Assembly (NCBI GenBank): GCA_029641185.1
Contig: JAPWGK010000003.1
Location: 310,001 to 374,000, forward strand
Direction of reading: 5' to 3'
Source: Pseudofabraea citricarpa
Taxonomy: Eukaryota; Ascomycota; Leotiomycetes; Helotiales; Dermateaceae
Length of the DNA: 64,000 nucleotides
In this document: positions 12,181 through 23,204 of the stretch, piece by piece
Layout of the letters: each line of letters opens with the position of its first letter
Numbering within the stretch: the stretch's first letter is position 1
Program-made: the position numbers and the translations under genes
The notes under the pieces: model-generated
Told to the model about the DNA's origin: nothing
The model's input: the letters and a program-made list of their open reading frames with translations, nothing else
Databases searched by the model: none

Positions 12181-14175
12181 ATGAGATTCTTCCCTACGGT
12201 TCTCGGTGCTTGCACTGCTCTTTTCTCCCTGGCTTCGGCTTTGACCATCAGCGAGATCAACGGTCACAAGTACCTCTCTCCGTATGCGGGACAGGCCGTG
12301 ACGGGAGTCAAGGGATTGGTTACTGCAAAAGGTCCGAGTGGTTTCTTTCTCAAGTCAACTACGTTGGATCTCGACATCCGATCGTCAAACTCGATTTACG
12401 TCTTCGGAAGCGGTGCGTTGAAGAACGTCACTGTTGGCGATATCATCACCTTGGACGCCACCGTTACCGAGTATAGATCCTCTGTTGCATATCTCTACTT
12501 GACCGAGCTTGCCACACCAAGGAACATCACGGTCCTCTCTTCCGGAAACAAGGTCACCCCCATCGTTATTGGCGAGAGCCTTTTGAAGTGGCCACCGACG
12601 GAGCAATACTCTTCGCTTGATAGATTGGATGTCTTCGGGACGCCAAACAACGTTAGCCAGGTCTCGGTCACCAATCCTTCTCTGAATCCTCTGCTTTTCG
12701 GCCTGGATTTCTGGGAGAGCTTGAGCGGAGAAATCGTTACCGTGAAGAAACCTACTGCTCTGTCCAAGCCCAATCAATATGGAGACACGTGGGTTGTTGG
12801 GTCTTGGCGATCAACTGGACGCAACGCTCGTGGTGGTTTGACCATTACTGATAGAGGTATGTCGAGGCCCAGTCTTTTATGATGAAAAATATGACTGATT
12901 TTCTTTAGATGCCAATCCTGAGGCTATTCTGATCGGAGATCCTTTGGATGGAACTAATAACCCTGATGACACCAGACTTGGCGACACGCTCGGTGATGTT
13001 ACTGGTGTTGTTACCCAAGCCTTTGGATTCTACCGTATCCTTCCATTGACGGCCCTCACCATCAGTGGTTCTCAAAGCCCAGCACTTCCGCCAGCAACTA
13101 CTCTCGTTTCCAATGGAAAGTGTGACCAGATCACCGTTGGTGATTATAATGTTGAGAACTTGAGTCCCGCGTCAACAATCCTGCCAGATATCGCCAGACA
13201 CATTGTAGATTATCTCAAGACGCCCACTATCGTGTTTGTGCAAGAAATCCAAGATGACAACGGAGCAACCAACGATGCTGGTAATTGCCCTCCCTTCCAA
13301 TCTGAGAACCTGTGTTGATTATTTTCTAGTCGTCTCTGCAAACCTCACTCTCACCACTCTGGTCAACGAGATCAAGGCTCAGTCAGGTATCTCATACGCC
13401 TTCACGACCATCGACCCCGTCGACGATCAAGATGGTGGTCAACCAGGAGGCAACATCCGTGTCGCCTATCTATACCAACCATCCATCATCCGTCTCCGCA
13501 AACCCAATCCCGGTTCTTCCACCGACGCCAACGAAGTGCTTCCCGGCGCTGAGCTCAAGTTCAACCCAGGACGGATCGCACCGGCAGACGAAGCCTGGAC
13601 CGCTAGCCGCAAGCCGCTCGCAGCAGCATGGGAGACTCTGGACGGGCTGAACAAGTTCTTCACCGTCAACGTGCATTTCGGCAGCAAGGGAGGATCGAGC
13701 AGTATCACGGGAGATTACCGACCGCCCGTCAATGGTGGAGTCGAGGATCGATTAGCTCAAGCTACTCTCACAGCCGTACGTCGACTCTGCAATCTTCTTT
13801 TTTTTTCTATCTGAACCACATCGAGAATGCTAATCAAACCAATAGACGTTCATCGCCCAGATCCTCGCACAGGACGCCAACGCCAAGATCATCTCGGCAG
13901 GCGACTACAACGAATTCGTCTTTGTAGAGCCGCTCGAGACTTTCAAGTCCCTCTCAGGCATGCAGGATCTCGACGAGGTCACGGGCATTCCCAAGGTCGA
14001 ACGCTACACGTATCTGTTCGACATGAACTGCCAAGAGCTGGATCACATGTTTGTCAGCAAGGCGCTGACGAAGAACGCTAAGTTCGAACATGTCCATGTC
14101 AATACGTGGGCCACGTACGATGGCCAGATCTCGGATCACGATCCAAGTGTGGCCTTGTTGAATGTGTGCCAGTAG
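12181..14175 (+). CDS. Secreted endonuclease/exonuclease/phosphatase-fold nuclease
   Basis: This is a predicted extracellular metal-dependent phosphodiesterase of the endonuclease/exonuclease/phosphatase (EEP, DNase I-like) superfamily. Its architecture resembles secreted bacterial and fungal nucleases of the ExeM type. Exons are 12181-12856, 12909-13280, 13330-13775 and 13846-14175 (607 aa). A signal peptide (MRFFPTVLGACTALFSLASA) is followed by an N-terminal OB-fold-like region (about 22-225) that includes GPSGFFLKST. The EEP core has the motifs VGDYNVENL, QEIQDDNGA (metal-binding Glu), GDYNEFVF (near D518/N520), LDHMFVS (near D564/H565) and ISDHDPS (near D595/H596). These supply the expected metal and catalytic residues. 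Likely roles are nutrient scavenging from DNA or degradation of extracellular DNA traps. That is inference; only the fold and secretion are supported. Confidence 0.85.
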
Positions 14176-14761
14176 ACAGCCATTCAGAGACGTGTAACCA
14201 AAAGAAGAAAAAAGGATGCATAATGCTTAATTAATTAGACGATGAATGAATGTAATGATTTTGGCATGTCTACTTTGCTCGCTTGTGCATATTTTCCTGT
14301 AGAAATAGTGAACCTGTCTCGTACTTAAGCAGTGTCTAGCTGCACGATGAACACAAGATGATAACTCCTGGGAATTCTAATATACCAATCTATCCAGACT
14401 CGGCCAAGAACCTGGCATACGAGAGAGAAGACAATAGCTGAGATTTTGTTTGGTATTACAGAAACGGTACCACCATCTAATCGAACACGGCATGCGAGAT
14501 TAGCCATACCCTTCGCCTCATCTAATACATATTACGAACAAAAGAATCTCCAACCCGAGGAGACGCTCCCAAAAAGGAATACCCAATCTAGCCCAGAACG
14601 CCACATCGCTGATGCAAAGCCCATTGATCAATCCCTCTCCATCTCATTCGATTCGACTGGATTCGAGAAACCCACGCTTGCATCTCAGCTCATCGGAATA
14701 GCAATATAGCGATAGCAATAATCCTACACATCCCTCCTACATCTACAGCTACAGCTCCGGC
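14176..14761. other. Intergenic between convergent nuclease and TIM22 genes
   Basis: No gene seen. It holds the two 3' UTRs. Open frames at 14325-14709 overlap each other on opposite strands and lack family features. Confidence 0.5.
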
Positions 14762-15428
14762 TCAATCCTCCTCAGAAGGTTTCCGCATATAGGCATCGAT
14801 GGCGAGACTGAAAGCCGCAAAGCCCGCACAGCCGACGGCAGCAGCCTGCGGGCCAGCAGGAGCAGCCAGGACACCGCCCGTGATACAGCCAGCGATGACG
14901 CCGTTCTTCAAGTCGTTCTTCGCGCGGTAGCCTTCCACGCAGCACTCAGTCCCGGCAAAGATGGCGCCGACTTTGCCAAAGTTCTTCGCCGACGAGAAGG
15001 ACCGCGCGCCCATGTCCTTGAAGCCCTGCTTGAGCTGCTGCCGCAGCGGCAGCGATGTGATATTGGCTGCCGTCGGGTTCGTCGCCAGCGGCGTGTCGTA
15101 TTGCATCTACGAGACCAGGTACGTATTAGGAAATGCTGGCTTGCTTTTTGAGACACACACAGAAAGGGAGATCATACAGATGCCATGAATAATCCGAATG
15201 CTCCTCCGAGGGCGAATCCCATCACCCCCGACATGACCGTCTTGCCCGGGCACGACTCCATCACCATTTGCATCTGCGTTCACCCGTGTTAGCTCTCGTC
15301 TCTCGTCTCTCTCCTCCTCGCGGTATCGGCGCGGGGGGGCTACGAACGCTCTTCACGGCTGCCATGGTCTGCGCATCTGCAATGTCGCCGCCGCCATTCC
15401 CTTGCTGGTTGAAGACGGGTGAGTTCAT
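14762..15428 (-). CDS. TIM22: Mitochondrial import inner membrane translocase Tim22
   Basis: This is the channel subunit of the TIM22 complex, which inserts carrier proteins into the mitochondrial inner membrane. Exons on the minus strand are 15428-15348, 15273-15178 and 15106-14762, giving 173 aa, a normal Tim22 length. The conserved core begins [33 protein letters not shown]. It continues with [25 protein letters not shown], the Tim17/22/23 signature, and [31 protein letters not shown]. Four membrane helices can be traced. The CysCys pair in [12 protein letters not shown] is typical of Tim22 and absent from Tim17 and Tim23. The donor of intron 1 (GTTCGT) is weak but is the only one that keeps the frame. 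The Met at 15428 is the only in-frame ATG upstream. Confidence 0.9.
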
Positions 15429-16016
15429 GATGGCGATCTGATCGGGTACGTGTGATGCCGTCTCTGTGCTCTGCTGGGTGATAGGGATCGAGGTGGTCTG
15501 GAAAATGTTTTTCGCTTATCTTCAGCCTTGTCTGGTAAGGCTGCTTGCCGCTGAGCTGGACGGGAAAGTTAGGATGACGTGCAAGGATGTATCCTGTAAG
15601 TATTCTCCGAGAAGAAATATTAGAGATTTCGGGCTAGTTAGAATTTCTGAATATTTTTGGTACGGCTCTCATAAATATACATATATATGAACTATTTTGA
15701 TATGGGGTCATCGGGTATACCAACCCTAAGTCTTGTGCTAGTGAGTACTTTTATTTATTAGCACTGGATAGTAAAGTGGAGTTTGTCTGAATTACAACGG
15801 TAGCTAGCATAAACCAGTATGTAAAATTAGGTTCCGTAATATCATATTTTGAAAATATAAATTTCTTGGGTATCTCAAAAATCAATTCTATCTACTTTTT
15901 TTGACAGCTTATTCCTTCTATGCAATTTTGCTGATCTAATCCCGTATCTAACACAGCCGAAACCCCCAACAAGTTATTTAAATGAAATAGACCAAAAGCT
16001 GTTCTGTAATATTTCG
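15429..16016. other. Intergenic, AT-rich: TIM22 promoter and transporter 3' end
   Basis: TIM22 and the transporter are co-oriented on the minus strand. Sequence from about 15600 to 16000 is AT-rich, and no gene is seen. Confidence 0.5.
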
Positions 16017-18004
16017 TTATTGCATGACTTCTGCAGTAAACTTCCCCCTTCTTCGGATCGCAGGTCCATAGATATAGAACAGATAGGGGATAGGTATCAT
16101 TGCAACAGCAATAAACCCCAGAATACTGCTAGCCCATTGTATACCTAAATTGTGAAACATGGGTGTAGTGAATAGCGGGAAGCCTGCTGCACAGACGGAT
16201 CGTAAAAAGGTCGTGGCCGCTACTGCACTAGCAGCATATATTTGGAAAGTATCAATCAGGTAGTTTAGGGCCGATTGGAAGATGGTGAAAAATCCAATAC
16301 CCATCGCTACGGTGCCAATTATGGGACAGAGCCAGAAGATGTGTTTTGGAGATGCCCAGCCAAATATGAAGAGACCAGATGCAAAGAATAGGCTCCCCAC
16401 CATCATAGGCGGCAAACGAGCTTCAGGTACAGCTTTTCCTGCTTTGTTGAACGCCTTTGTGTAGAACGAGTTATTCCTTGATTGGCGTTAGCAAGTAATA
16501 CGTAGGAAGGGGGAATAAGCCTACATTATATTCATAAAACCTCCTATGATTGCACCGAGAAGGATGCCAAGGAAGGGGAGTTCTGAAGTCACAGGTCCCC
16601 ATCCTCTTTCTTCTCCAAACTGGATCGGTATAGCGGCCAAGCATCTAAATCTATCAGCTTAAAACTCGAGATATGATGGGAAAATACTGACAAGTAAACA
16701 ATACCATAAACAAATGCTGCGTATAGCGACATCAAGAAGCAAATAGGAGTCATCAAAAGACGGAAGGGCCGCATCAAAAACTTGTTAGCTATCTCTTTGA
16801 AACTGACATCCCATTCTTCATGTCTAGCATGCAGTGCCCAGTTTCCAGTCTCATAACGCAGTCTTCGAGCCTTGGCTACAAGTAAAGCTGGATTATATGT
16901 CTCATCGAGTACAAGTAAGTCGATGATGAGTATGAAAATCATCATAATACCAGTGATCTGTTTATTGGTTAGACCAGTACGAATTTTGCTTTTGACTTGT
17001 GGTAAAAACATACGTATTGAGTCCATCTCCATCTTAGGTAACTTGACACGATGGCACCGCCGACAATAGGACCAATAGTAGGGCCGGCAACAACACTAAA
17101 AGCGTATCCAACAATAGCAGTTCCTCTATGCTGAGGTGACCAAATATCACCTAGGACACCGCCGGTGTTTGTGACCGGAGCAGAACCGAAGATCCCAGTG
17201 AAGAATCGGGTGATGAGAACTGTCTGAAGATCTTTTGCCGTCGCCGTGGCAAAAGAAAAGCATGCCGCGATGAAGTAAGGAGCTAGAACTGCAGGTTTTC
17301 TCCCGTACCTATTAAGTGTAAGTAGGTAGAAAATTAAAGTAAAGTAAAGTGAAGGGATGATCTTGATCTCCAATGCCAAGGAAATCGTTCTTGATGTGCA
17401 ATAAACACGCCAAGAACGGCTCGCTTTTGCTGCAAAGAAACTGAAATATCTTAAGAGATCGACACAAGACAAGGATAATAAAAGCATTACATTTCACTCA
17501 ATGGACCCCATAGAAGCGGTCCCAGGCCGAAGCCAGCCATCAGAAAAGTTGTGCCCAACAAGGCAACCTTGACGGAATTAGTGATTGCCAAATCCAAGAC
17601 CACAAGCGACATACTTGTTTCCCAACGCCGAATTCATCTGCAACCTGCTCCGTAGCTGGGGCAAACACGGCACTCGACCACGTACTTCCCATGGTTGTCA
17701 TGCCATAGAGAACGGTGGTTATGACCTTTTTTCGAAACGGCCAGTTCAGCGGCCGATAAGGATCATCGGGGCCATCAAAATCGACAATCTGATCCTCGGT
17801 GGTCTTGACATGAGCCAATGGATGCGTAAACCTCCCTCGCGTGTTCCGTCTCGTCAGACTCTGGGTTCTCGTTACTCGTGCTCGAGTAGACGAGGGCTGA
17901 ATCTCTTGCGTCTCCTTCTGGGTCTCCTGCTTTTCGAGGTCGAGGCCATTGTGGGTAGAGCGAGCCTCGTGGTCTGAGCTGGATGAAGGGGTTAGTGAAG
18001 CCAT
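16017..18004 (-). CDS. Major facilitator superfamily transporter, DHA1 (12-helix drug:H+ antiporter) type
   Basis: This is a plasma-membrane proton antiporter of the DHA1 family (FLU1/TPO/CAF5-like), probably exporting small drugs, polyamines or fungicides. Six exons on the minus strand: 18004-17615, 17567-17491, 17308-17014, 16957-16692, 16644-16525 and 16476-16017 (535 aa). The N-terminus is cytosolic, Ser/Thr-rich and about 85 residues long. The first helices carry WSSAVFAPATEQVADEFGVG and LLGTTFLMAGFGLGPLLWGPLSEMYGRKP, the MFS loop 2-3 motif (G.LSE.YGRKP). SAPVTNTGGVLGDIWSPQHRG and GPTIGPIVGGAIV (motif C) follow. The C-terminal half has FGEERGWGPVTSELPFLGILLGAIIGGFMN. Intron 2 is 182 nt, much longer than its neighbours (46-56 nt), but joining its borders restores SEM-YGRKP. 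Substrate cannot be read from sequence. Confidence 0.88.
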
Positions 18005-19162
18005 CCTCAACGCTTATTTAAGAGTTGTCCAGCGATTGAGTACAAGCCTTCAACAAAGATCAGCTTGCAGCTGTCTGCCTCTGGGGATGCTTTATCCTCC
18101 CTCGTCCCAAACAATCGAGTCTGGAGCTCCGATGCCCGCAATCGGTGACGGCAACCAGATGGCCATTTGGACCCATCCTGACTTTTGGGCCCCGTGGGAT
18201 TGGTCGTCAGTGGCCCTCTTGCCCAAGCGGTTGATCGGCATCTGGCAGGTGTGTCACCAAAGCGTCGAAAACCCTGGTCGATTCGTGAATTGTTCGCCGA
18301 TGTTATTTCCGGCTTCCCAACCCGGCAGGCAATTAAGTGGGTCACGTGTGAATGTATGGATTAAGTCAGTGCCGTCAGACACGAGGCAGTGGAAGCTGGA
18401 AAGACTGCTTTGTATGTCTCTCTTCCACTTGGTTATATCCATTTTCTCTCTCTCCATGAGTTCTTGTTGGTGACCCGGAAAAACCACAGGAAGATACATC
18501 GAACAGAAGAAACCTCGTCTGTCCTTGACAGTGCAAGAGATCAAGCACACAATGCTTCGCAAGATCAAGAAGTACAAACAACTTGTGATCTATCCCGTTT
18601 GCATGATCAAATAGAAAGATTGCGCAAAATAATGGTGGCGACAAAGTTTGGAAAGATGCTTGTTCCAGCTATTTTTCATGTTATTCATTTATCTGCTATG
18701 TACGTTGTGGCTGTTGACACAAACTCTGTTGGATAGTACTTGATCTAATATGCGACGTAGTCTTCAGCATATGGCCGGTACTAAATGGTGCTAGTAGGTC
18801 AGAAGCGTGCAATACGATCTGTTCTGTCCGACACCTACCTTCTAAGATCACCTGGCAAAAGATTACATGCCTTCGCAAGGTGTTGAAAGTAGCGATAAAT
18901 AGCGATAATAGGCAATCGCCACAGAAGCTCGAGCAGAGCTGTCTTGATTGAGTCGCCATTTCACTCTTCATGTAACTCCGTGTTCATACTGTCTTCAAAG
19001 TAACGCTCCTGGCTAGGAATCGTCGAGGCCTCAACGGGTTCAATTTTGGGCCCAGCTGCATATCATGGCCTGCACCAGAGAGCCGCCTTCCAAGTTATCA
19101 ATGCCGTTAAGTTTTCCATGTGGAAATTTGCGCTTGTAATTTCGCATTCCTATCAGCGGAAT
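18005..19162. other. 1.16-kb intergenic region, no gene seen
   Basis: It lies between the 5' end of the DHA1 transporter and the 3' end of the PIP-box protein gene, both on the minus strand. Overlapping frames of 80-175 codons occur on both strands but none has a family signature or plausible splice structure. It probably contains the transporter promoter. Confidence 0.45.
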
Positions 19163-20301
19163 TTACGTGCTATTGTGCTTTTCATCTGGATCCGGTGTGA
19201 TCTTGTTGAAGTAATGGAAGAGTGAGTTTTGTTGGGCCGGGGATTTTGCCTTTGCACGTGGCTGGTGATCTTGAGCAATTTCCTGAGAAGGCTTAGTCAG
19301 GCCAGGAAACATGGAGGTGTTTAATGGGTTGTCAGAGCCACTTGGCGGTTCCGCACTGACTGTGTTTTCTGAGACCAATTTTGTCTGATCTTTTGGTGAG
19401 TCGGCCGGCGTGAGGGCGTGCTGAAAGACGGGCTTTGGGTTTGGTGATGCATCATTGCTGTCGGGCGGAGGATCTTCCGATGAAATCATGGTGGCTGCAG
19501 AGCGCGATGCCAACGTGGGAAGCGGATTTCGTGATGTCACGACGGAAAAAGTCTTTTCGGCCGAACTCGTGGGTATGTACTCAGAGTTCGTCTCCGAAGG
19601 CACAAGTGAGTGGATTGAGTTCTGTGAAGACATATCTGCCGGTCCCGGACTCGATTCTGGAACGTCTCTCTTGATGGAGAAGTCGGATTCCCCAAAATTT
19701 GAGCGCACAGGGCTCGATGATTTGAAGCGTTTGCTGGAGCCAGGTGTCAAAGGCGAATCCAACGCCCTCTTGAAAGAGATTCTGCTCTCTTGAGAAGATT
19801 CTCGCACCGTGATGTTTGCCGCACGCGGTCCGGGAAGATCGGGGATGGATCGTGCTTGGTCATCCACAGACAGTGGTTGAGGCGTCCCCCCAATCTGAGC
19901 CCAGAGCACGATCATCTCATCCTCAAAATAATCGAGACTCTCGAATCGTGTCCGGTCGTCTAGCACACGATCGCCATCCGAGAGAAGGACTTTGCATCCT
20001 TTCTGCTCCCAATACACGGCCCTGATCTGTTTGACGGTGTGTTTCTGTAGGCTATTAGTCAAGGCCGAGTCTCCAAGTGACAGCACATACTGGCTTGACT
20101 TTTGTCCAAAAGAAATCTTTCGAGTCGCATCTGCTAGGATGCTTGTCGGGTGATAAAATGCCAACAAAGAAATCACCCTGTGCTTTGGATACTTTTAAGG
20201 AGATCTTGGCGCTCACTTTCTCATGGAGAAGACTACCAAGCATCAGAAAATTTGCCCAACAGAGAGCACATGCCCACTTACTCTCGATAAAACGTCTCCA
20301 T
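19163..20301 (-). CDS. Uncharacterised protein with SUMO-like N-terminus and C-terminal PIP box (predicted PCNA-binding)
   Basis: I do not recognise a named family. The best gene model has exons 20301-20282, 20232-20091 and 20044-19163 (347 aa), with 49- and 46-nt introns. Each intron has a branch-like motif (CTGAT; GACTAAT) and GTAAGT/GTATGT donors. Residues about 12-107 look like a ubiquitin/SUMO fold: a beta strand AKISLKV, then VLLSDGDRVLDDRTRFESLDYFEDE and WAQIGG. This resembles the SUMO/Rad60 pattern FDG.R..D..T...L...D, including a terminal Gly-Gly at 106-107. A long disordered Ser/Pro-rich linker follows. Near the C-terminus, residues 326-333 (QNSLFHYF) are a perfect PIP box (Q-x-x-L-x-x-Y-F), preceded by basic RAKAKSP. 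Likely nuclear, with a role in replication or repair around PCNA; this is inference from motifs. Without the second intron the frame is also open from 20176, but the SUMO-like strand is lost. Confidence 0.7.
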
Positions 20302-21206
20302 ACTTGCTTGATTACAGCCACTGAGCTTTTCCAGACCTGGATATTATGATTAAGAAATGATAGAGGTTTCTAAATGAAGATAAAATAAGAAAGTGTGACC
20401 CGCGGGCTAATATATATTGATGAATGAAGATGAAAACAGTATGTAGAGACGATGAGATGAAAAAGGAACAGCAGGGGAACGCGAAGAAAATCCACGACGC
20501 GTCGTTTGCTGGTTTACCGAGCAGCGGTGAGAACTTTCTCCGTACGCCAGCCAGCCATGAAATAAATAATGGCTCTTTTGGGATCCACAAAGATCAAAAA
20601 TTGAGACGAGAAAGCTAGAGCATGCTAGCACGTATCTGCATGGCGGAGGATCAAGTGCTTCTCTCTTCTTCATGATGAGGTGCAGAAACCAGCCCCTTTC
20701 CTGCCCCTCCCTTCTTCTTCTCCTCCTCATGTGCTGGCTCAACAACATCACGTGGATGAGTCTAGAGTCTAGAGTCTGGGCCCGAGGCAGGAGCAAGTGC
20801 ATCTCTGTCCTCTCTGTCCTGCTTAGGAACCATTCTCCTGCGATGTAATATATTTCTTTGCAGGTCGAAGGTCTGGATTGTCGAGTGCTTAAAGACGAGA
20901 CGCCGACAAGCTACAGCACCTCGCGGTTCGGCCTTCACTCTCGCCCGAGTGTTACGATATTACAAAGCCGAATGCCTTCTGAGCCTCCTATGCATATCAT
21001 CATGCAATGCAAAATCCATGATTGGCATGAGCATCAAATAAGCATAAACCAGCGGGAGATGTGATTTACAGTACAATTTGCGGGGTGATCTGGAATTCTT
21101 ACGTCACCTGTGCTGCTGCCACAGAAACCCTGCCGGCCAAGGTAAGTACGAACTCGAATTATCTATATATCTCTTCCTATTTGTCCATGAGAAGGCGTGT
21201 TATTCG
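20302..21206. other. 0.9-kb divergent intergenic region
   Basis: Promoter space between the PIP-box protein gene (minus) and the questin-oxidase-like gene (plus). No gene is seen; a 131-codon minus frame at 20407-20802 has no ATG-supported, protein-like structure. A direct pair TCTAGAGTC lies near 20760-20776. Confidence 0.45.
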
Positions 21207-22778
21207 ATGCTTCTATCAACTTACTCGCGAGCTTTGAGAACAATACTCCCCTCGAAACTCTTTCAAAAACGAACTCATCCCATCTCGACTTTTCAGCAGT
21301 GGCGTAAGTCCAACCAGAACCTCAACATGGCGACACCTTTCAAAGTTCATTTGTCAGTCGAAGACACCGGCATTGTGAAGAACAAAGCCCCTACGGCAGA
21401 ATCAGCTGCAAAGGCCTCTGAATTACTGCAAATGAACCACGAGGTATGGGAAAAGAGAACTCTTCCTCGACTACCTTATCTACAGCCATTAACACGTGAT
21501 ATAGAAATACCATGTCTACTTCAACAACGCAGGGTTCCATAACCATATCGCACATCACCTCCTGACCATCTATGGCCTTGGAGCACCGCCCTCGGTTCTC
21601 CAGAAGGCATACGATGATAACAAAGGATACCAATTACCTCCCGCCAAAGTTGTCGAAGAAGCCATCGTCCAAGACATGTCTCATCCCGAGAAGTTCAAGA
21701 AATATCTGGGCCAAGGCAAACACCATCGTGACTTTTTGGTGTTCTTCCAGAAAGAGATTGAGGCCAAGGGTTGGGAGAATGTCGTGAACGAGTATGTCTT
21801 TGCTGGTGACGAGCGAGCAGATGACATGCTTGTTAGGATGTATGCTGGTAAGCAAACTGTTCAATTGCAAGATGTCAGAACCACATCTAACGCAAATTTA
21901 TAGGATTCCTCCATCCCATAATCCATCTAGGCTTCGGCATTGAATTCAACCAACCAGCCATCATCGCCGAGGGGCTCGCCCAAGCCGCCGTGCACGATAC
22001 CTGGGTAGGAGAACTTCTTATACCTTGCGAAGAGGCTGGAAAGAAGAACGGGAATGTCGAAACCACCTTGGTGGAGCTTCTAGAGAAGATCCGGAACGAT
22101 AAAGGTTTGAAGGAAGCTGCACACTGGGAAGACGGCAACAAAATCCGCGACGGGATCCTGAAGCGCGAGCCGAAGAAGATGATCGAGTACGCATCGACAT
22201 GGACCGTAACACCCGAGACGCTGGAGAAGAAAACGGCTGAGATGATCAACGCGGACGTGTATTTCACAGCCGGTGCTCAGCGACCACCGAAGCAAGTCAA
22301 GTTCGACTTCTACTACATGCACTCCGTCAACTCATCGATCTTCTTCCCGGTCTTCAACGCCCAGTCCTGGCTTAGTGTCGAGAATAAGATCCGTCTACTG
22401 AAGTGGAAGGGATATCTTGATCTGGCGATGTACGCCTCACGACGTGCTCCGCCTCTTCTTCTGGAGGAGATCGTGCAGTATACACCCAAGGACATGGAGG
22501 CTGGTGGTGGGGAGTGGCCTGGCGTTTTTAACAGATTGATGGAGTATCACGATGATGGCCACGCGGCGAAGCTCGCCCGGGCTGTCAAGAATGCCGAGAA
22601 TTATACCGGCAAGTTCGAAAATGAGGAGGGATTCAAGATTAAGGGGTTCATGTGGGAGAAGATTGCTAATATGGTTGTTGATTCGGTGGAGGACACGGGT
22701 GCTACGTGGGTGAGGAGCGCTGGCTTCGATGAGGCCTGGGAGGATTTCGCAGATCGGCCTAGGAGTACACGTCTTTGA
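21207..22778 (+). CDS. Questin oxidase / AflY-like Baeyer-Villiger oxidase family protein (DUF4243)
   Basis: This is a member of the family of AflY/HypA, MdpL and GedK, cofactor-poor oxidases that open anthraquinone or xanthone rings in polyketide pathways. Exons are 21207-21443, 21505-21847 and 21904-22778 (484 aa). Family features include KYHVYFNNAGFHNHIAHHLLTIYGLGA at the start of exon 2 and FVFAGDE-like YVFAGDERADDML. GFLHPIIHLGFGIEFNQPAIIAEGLAQAAVHD and WKGYLDLAMYASRRAP also match, as does the C-terminal YHDDGHAAKLARA. Two starts are possible. Met at 21207 adds a 40-residue Arg/Ser-rich stretch (MLLSTYSRALRTILPSKLFQ) that looks like a mitochondrial presequence. Met at 21327 (MATPFKVHLS) gives 444 aa, closer to the usual length. 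No polyketide synthase or tailoring enzyme is adjacent, so a secondary-metabolite role is not supported by context. Confidence 0.82.
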
Positions 22779-23204
22779 GTGCATGGAAAATGCTAGGAAG
22801 AGGACCTAAATTGTATCTGTAGGATGGTCTAAACCGTCTAATGACTTACATGTGATGATGAAATAGCAAAATCAAGGTACATCCATATTGATCAGAAGAC
22901 GAGCAAGTGGAGCCGGAAAAAATAGTTTGTGCTCGTATAGAAGTACAAGTTATGCTATTACATATATACAAAGCCGAACGAGAAAAGGGAGAGGTTGCCC
23001 TCCGTTTCTAATACCCAGGACCCAATTTCTTTTCCTTTTCCCTGTGCCACGAAAGATGATATTCAGAAGGAAAAGAAAAAAAAACCCATTATGAAAATGC
23101 AATGTGACAAAGGAAAAAATCAAAGACTATTTTTGTTGAGATTGAAAAAGAGAGTGTGAGAGACCATGCTCTTGGTGATTTTCTATTAACTTGTGCTCCT
23201 CCCT
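22779..23204. other. Intergenic between convergent genes
   Basis: 3' UTRs of the questin-oxidase-like gene and the PQ-loop transporter gene. A-rich tracts lie near 23070-23120. No gene seen. Confidence 0.5.

Noticed and set aside
18389..18736. 115-codon plus-strand frame before the DHA1 transporter
   Set aside because: No family features, no supporting splice sites, and other frames of similar length overlap it.
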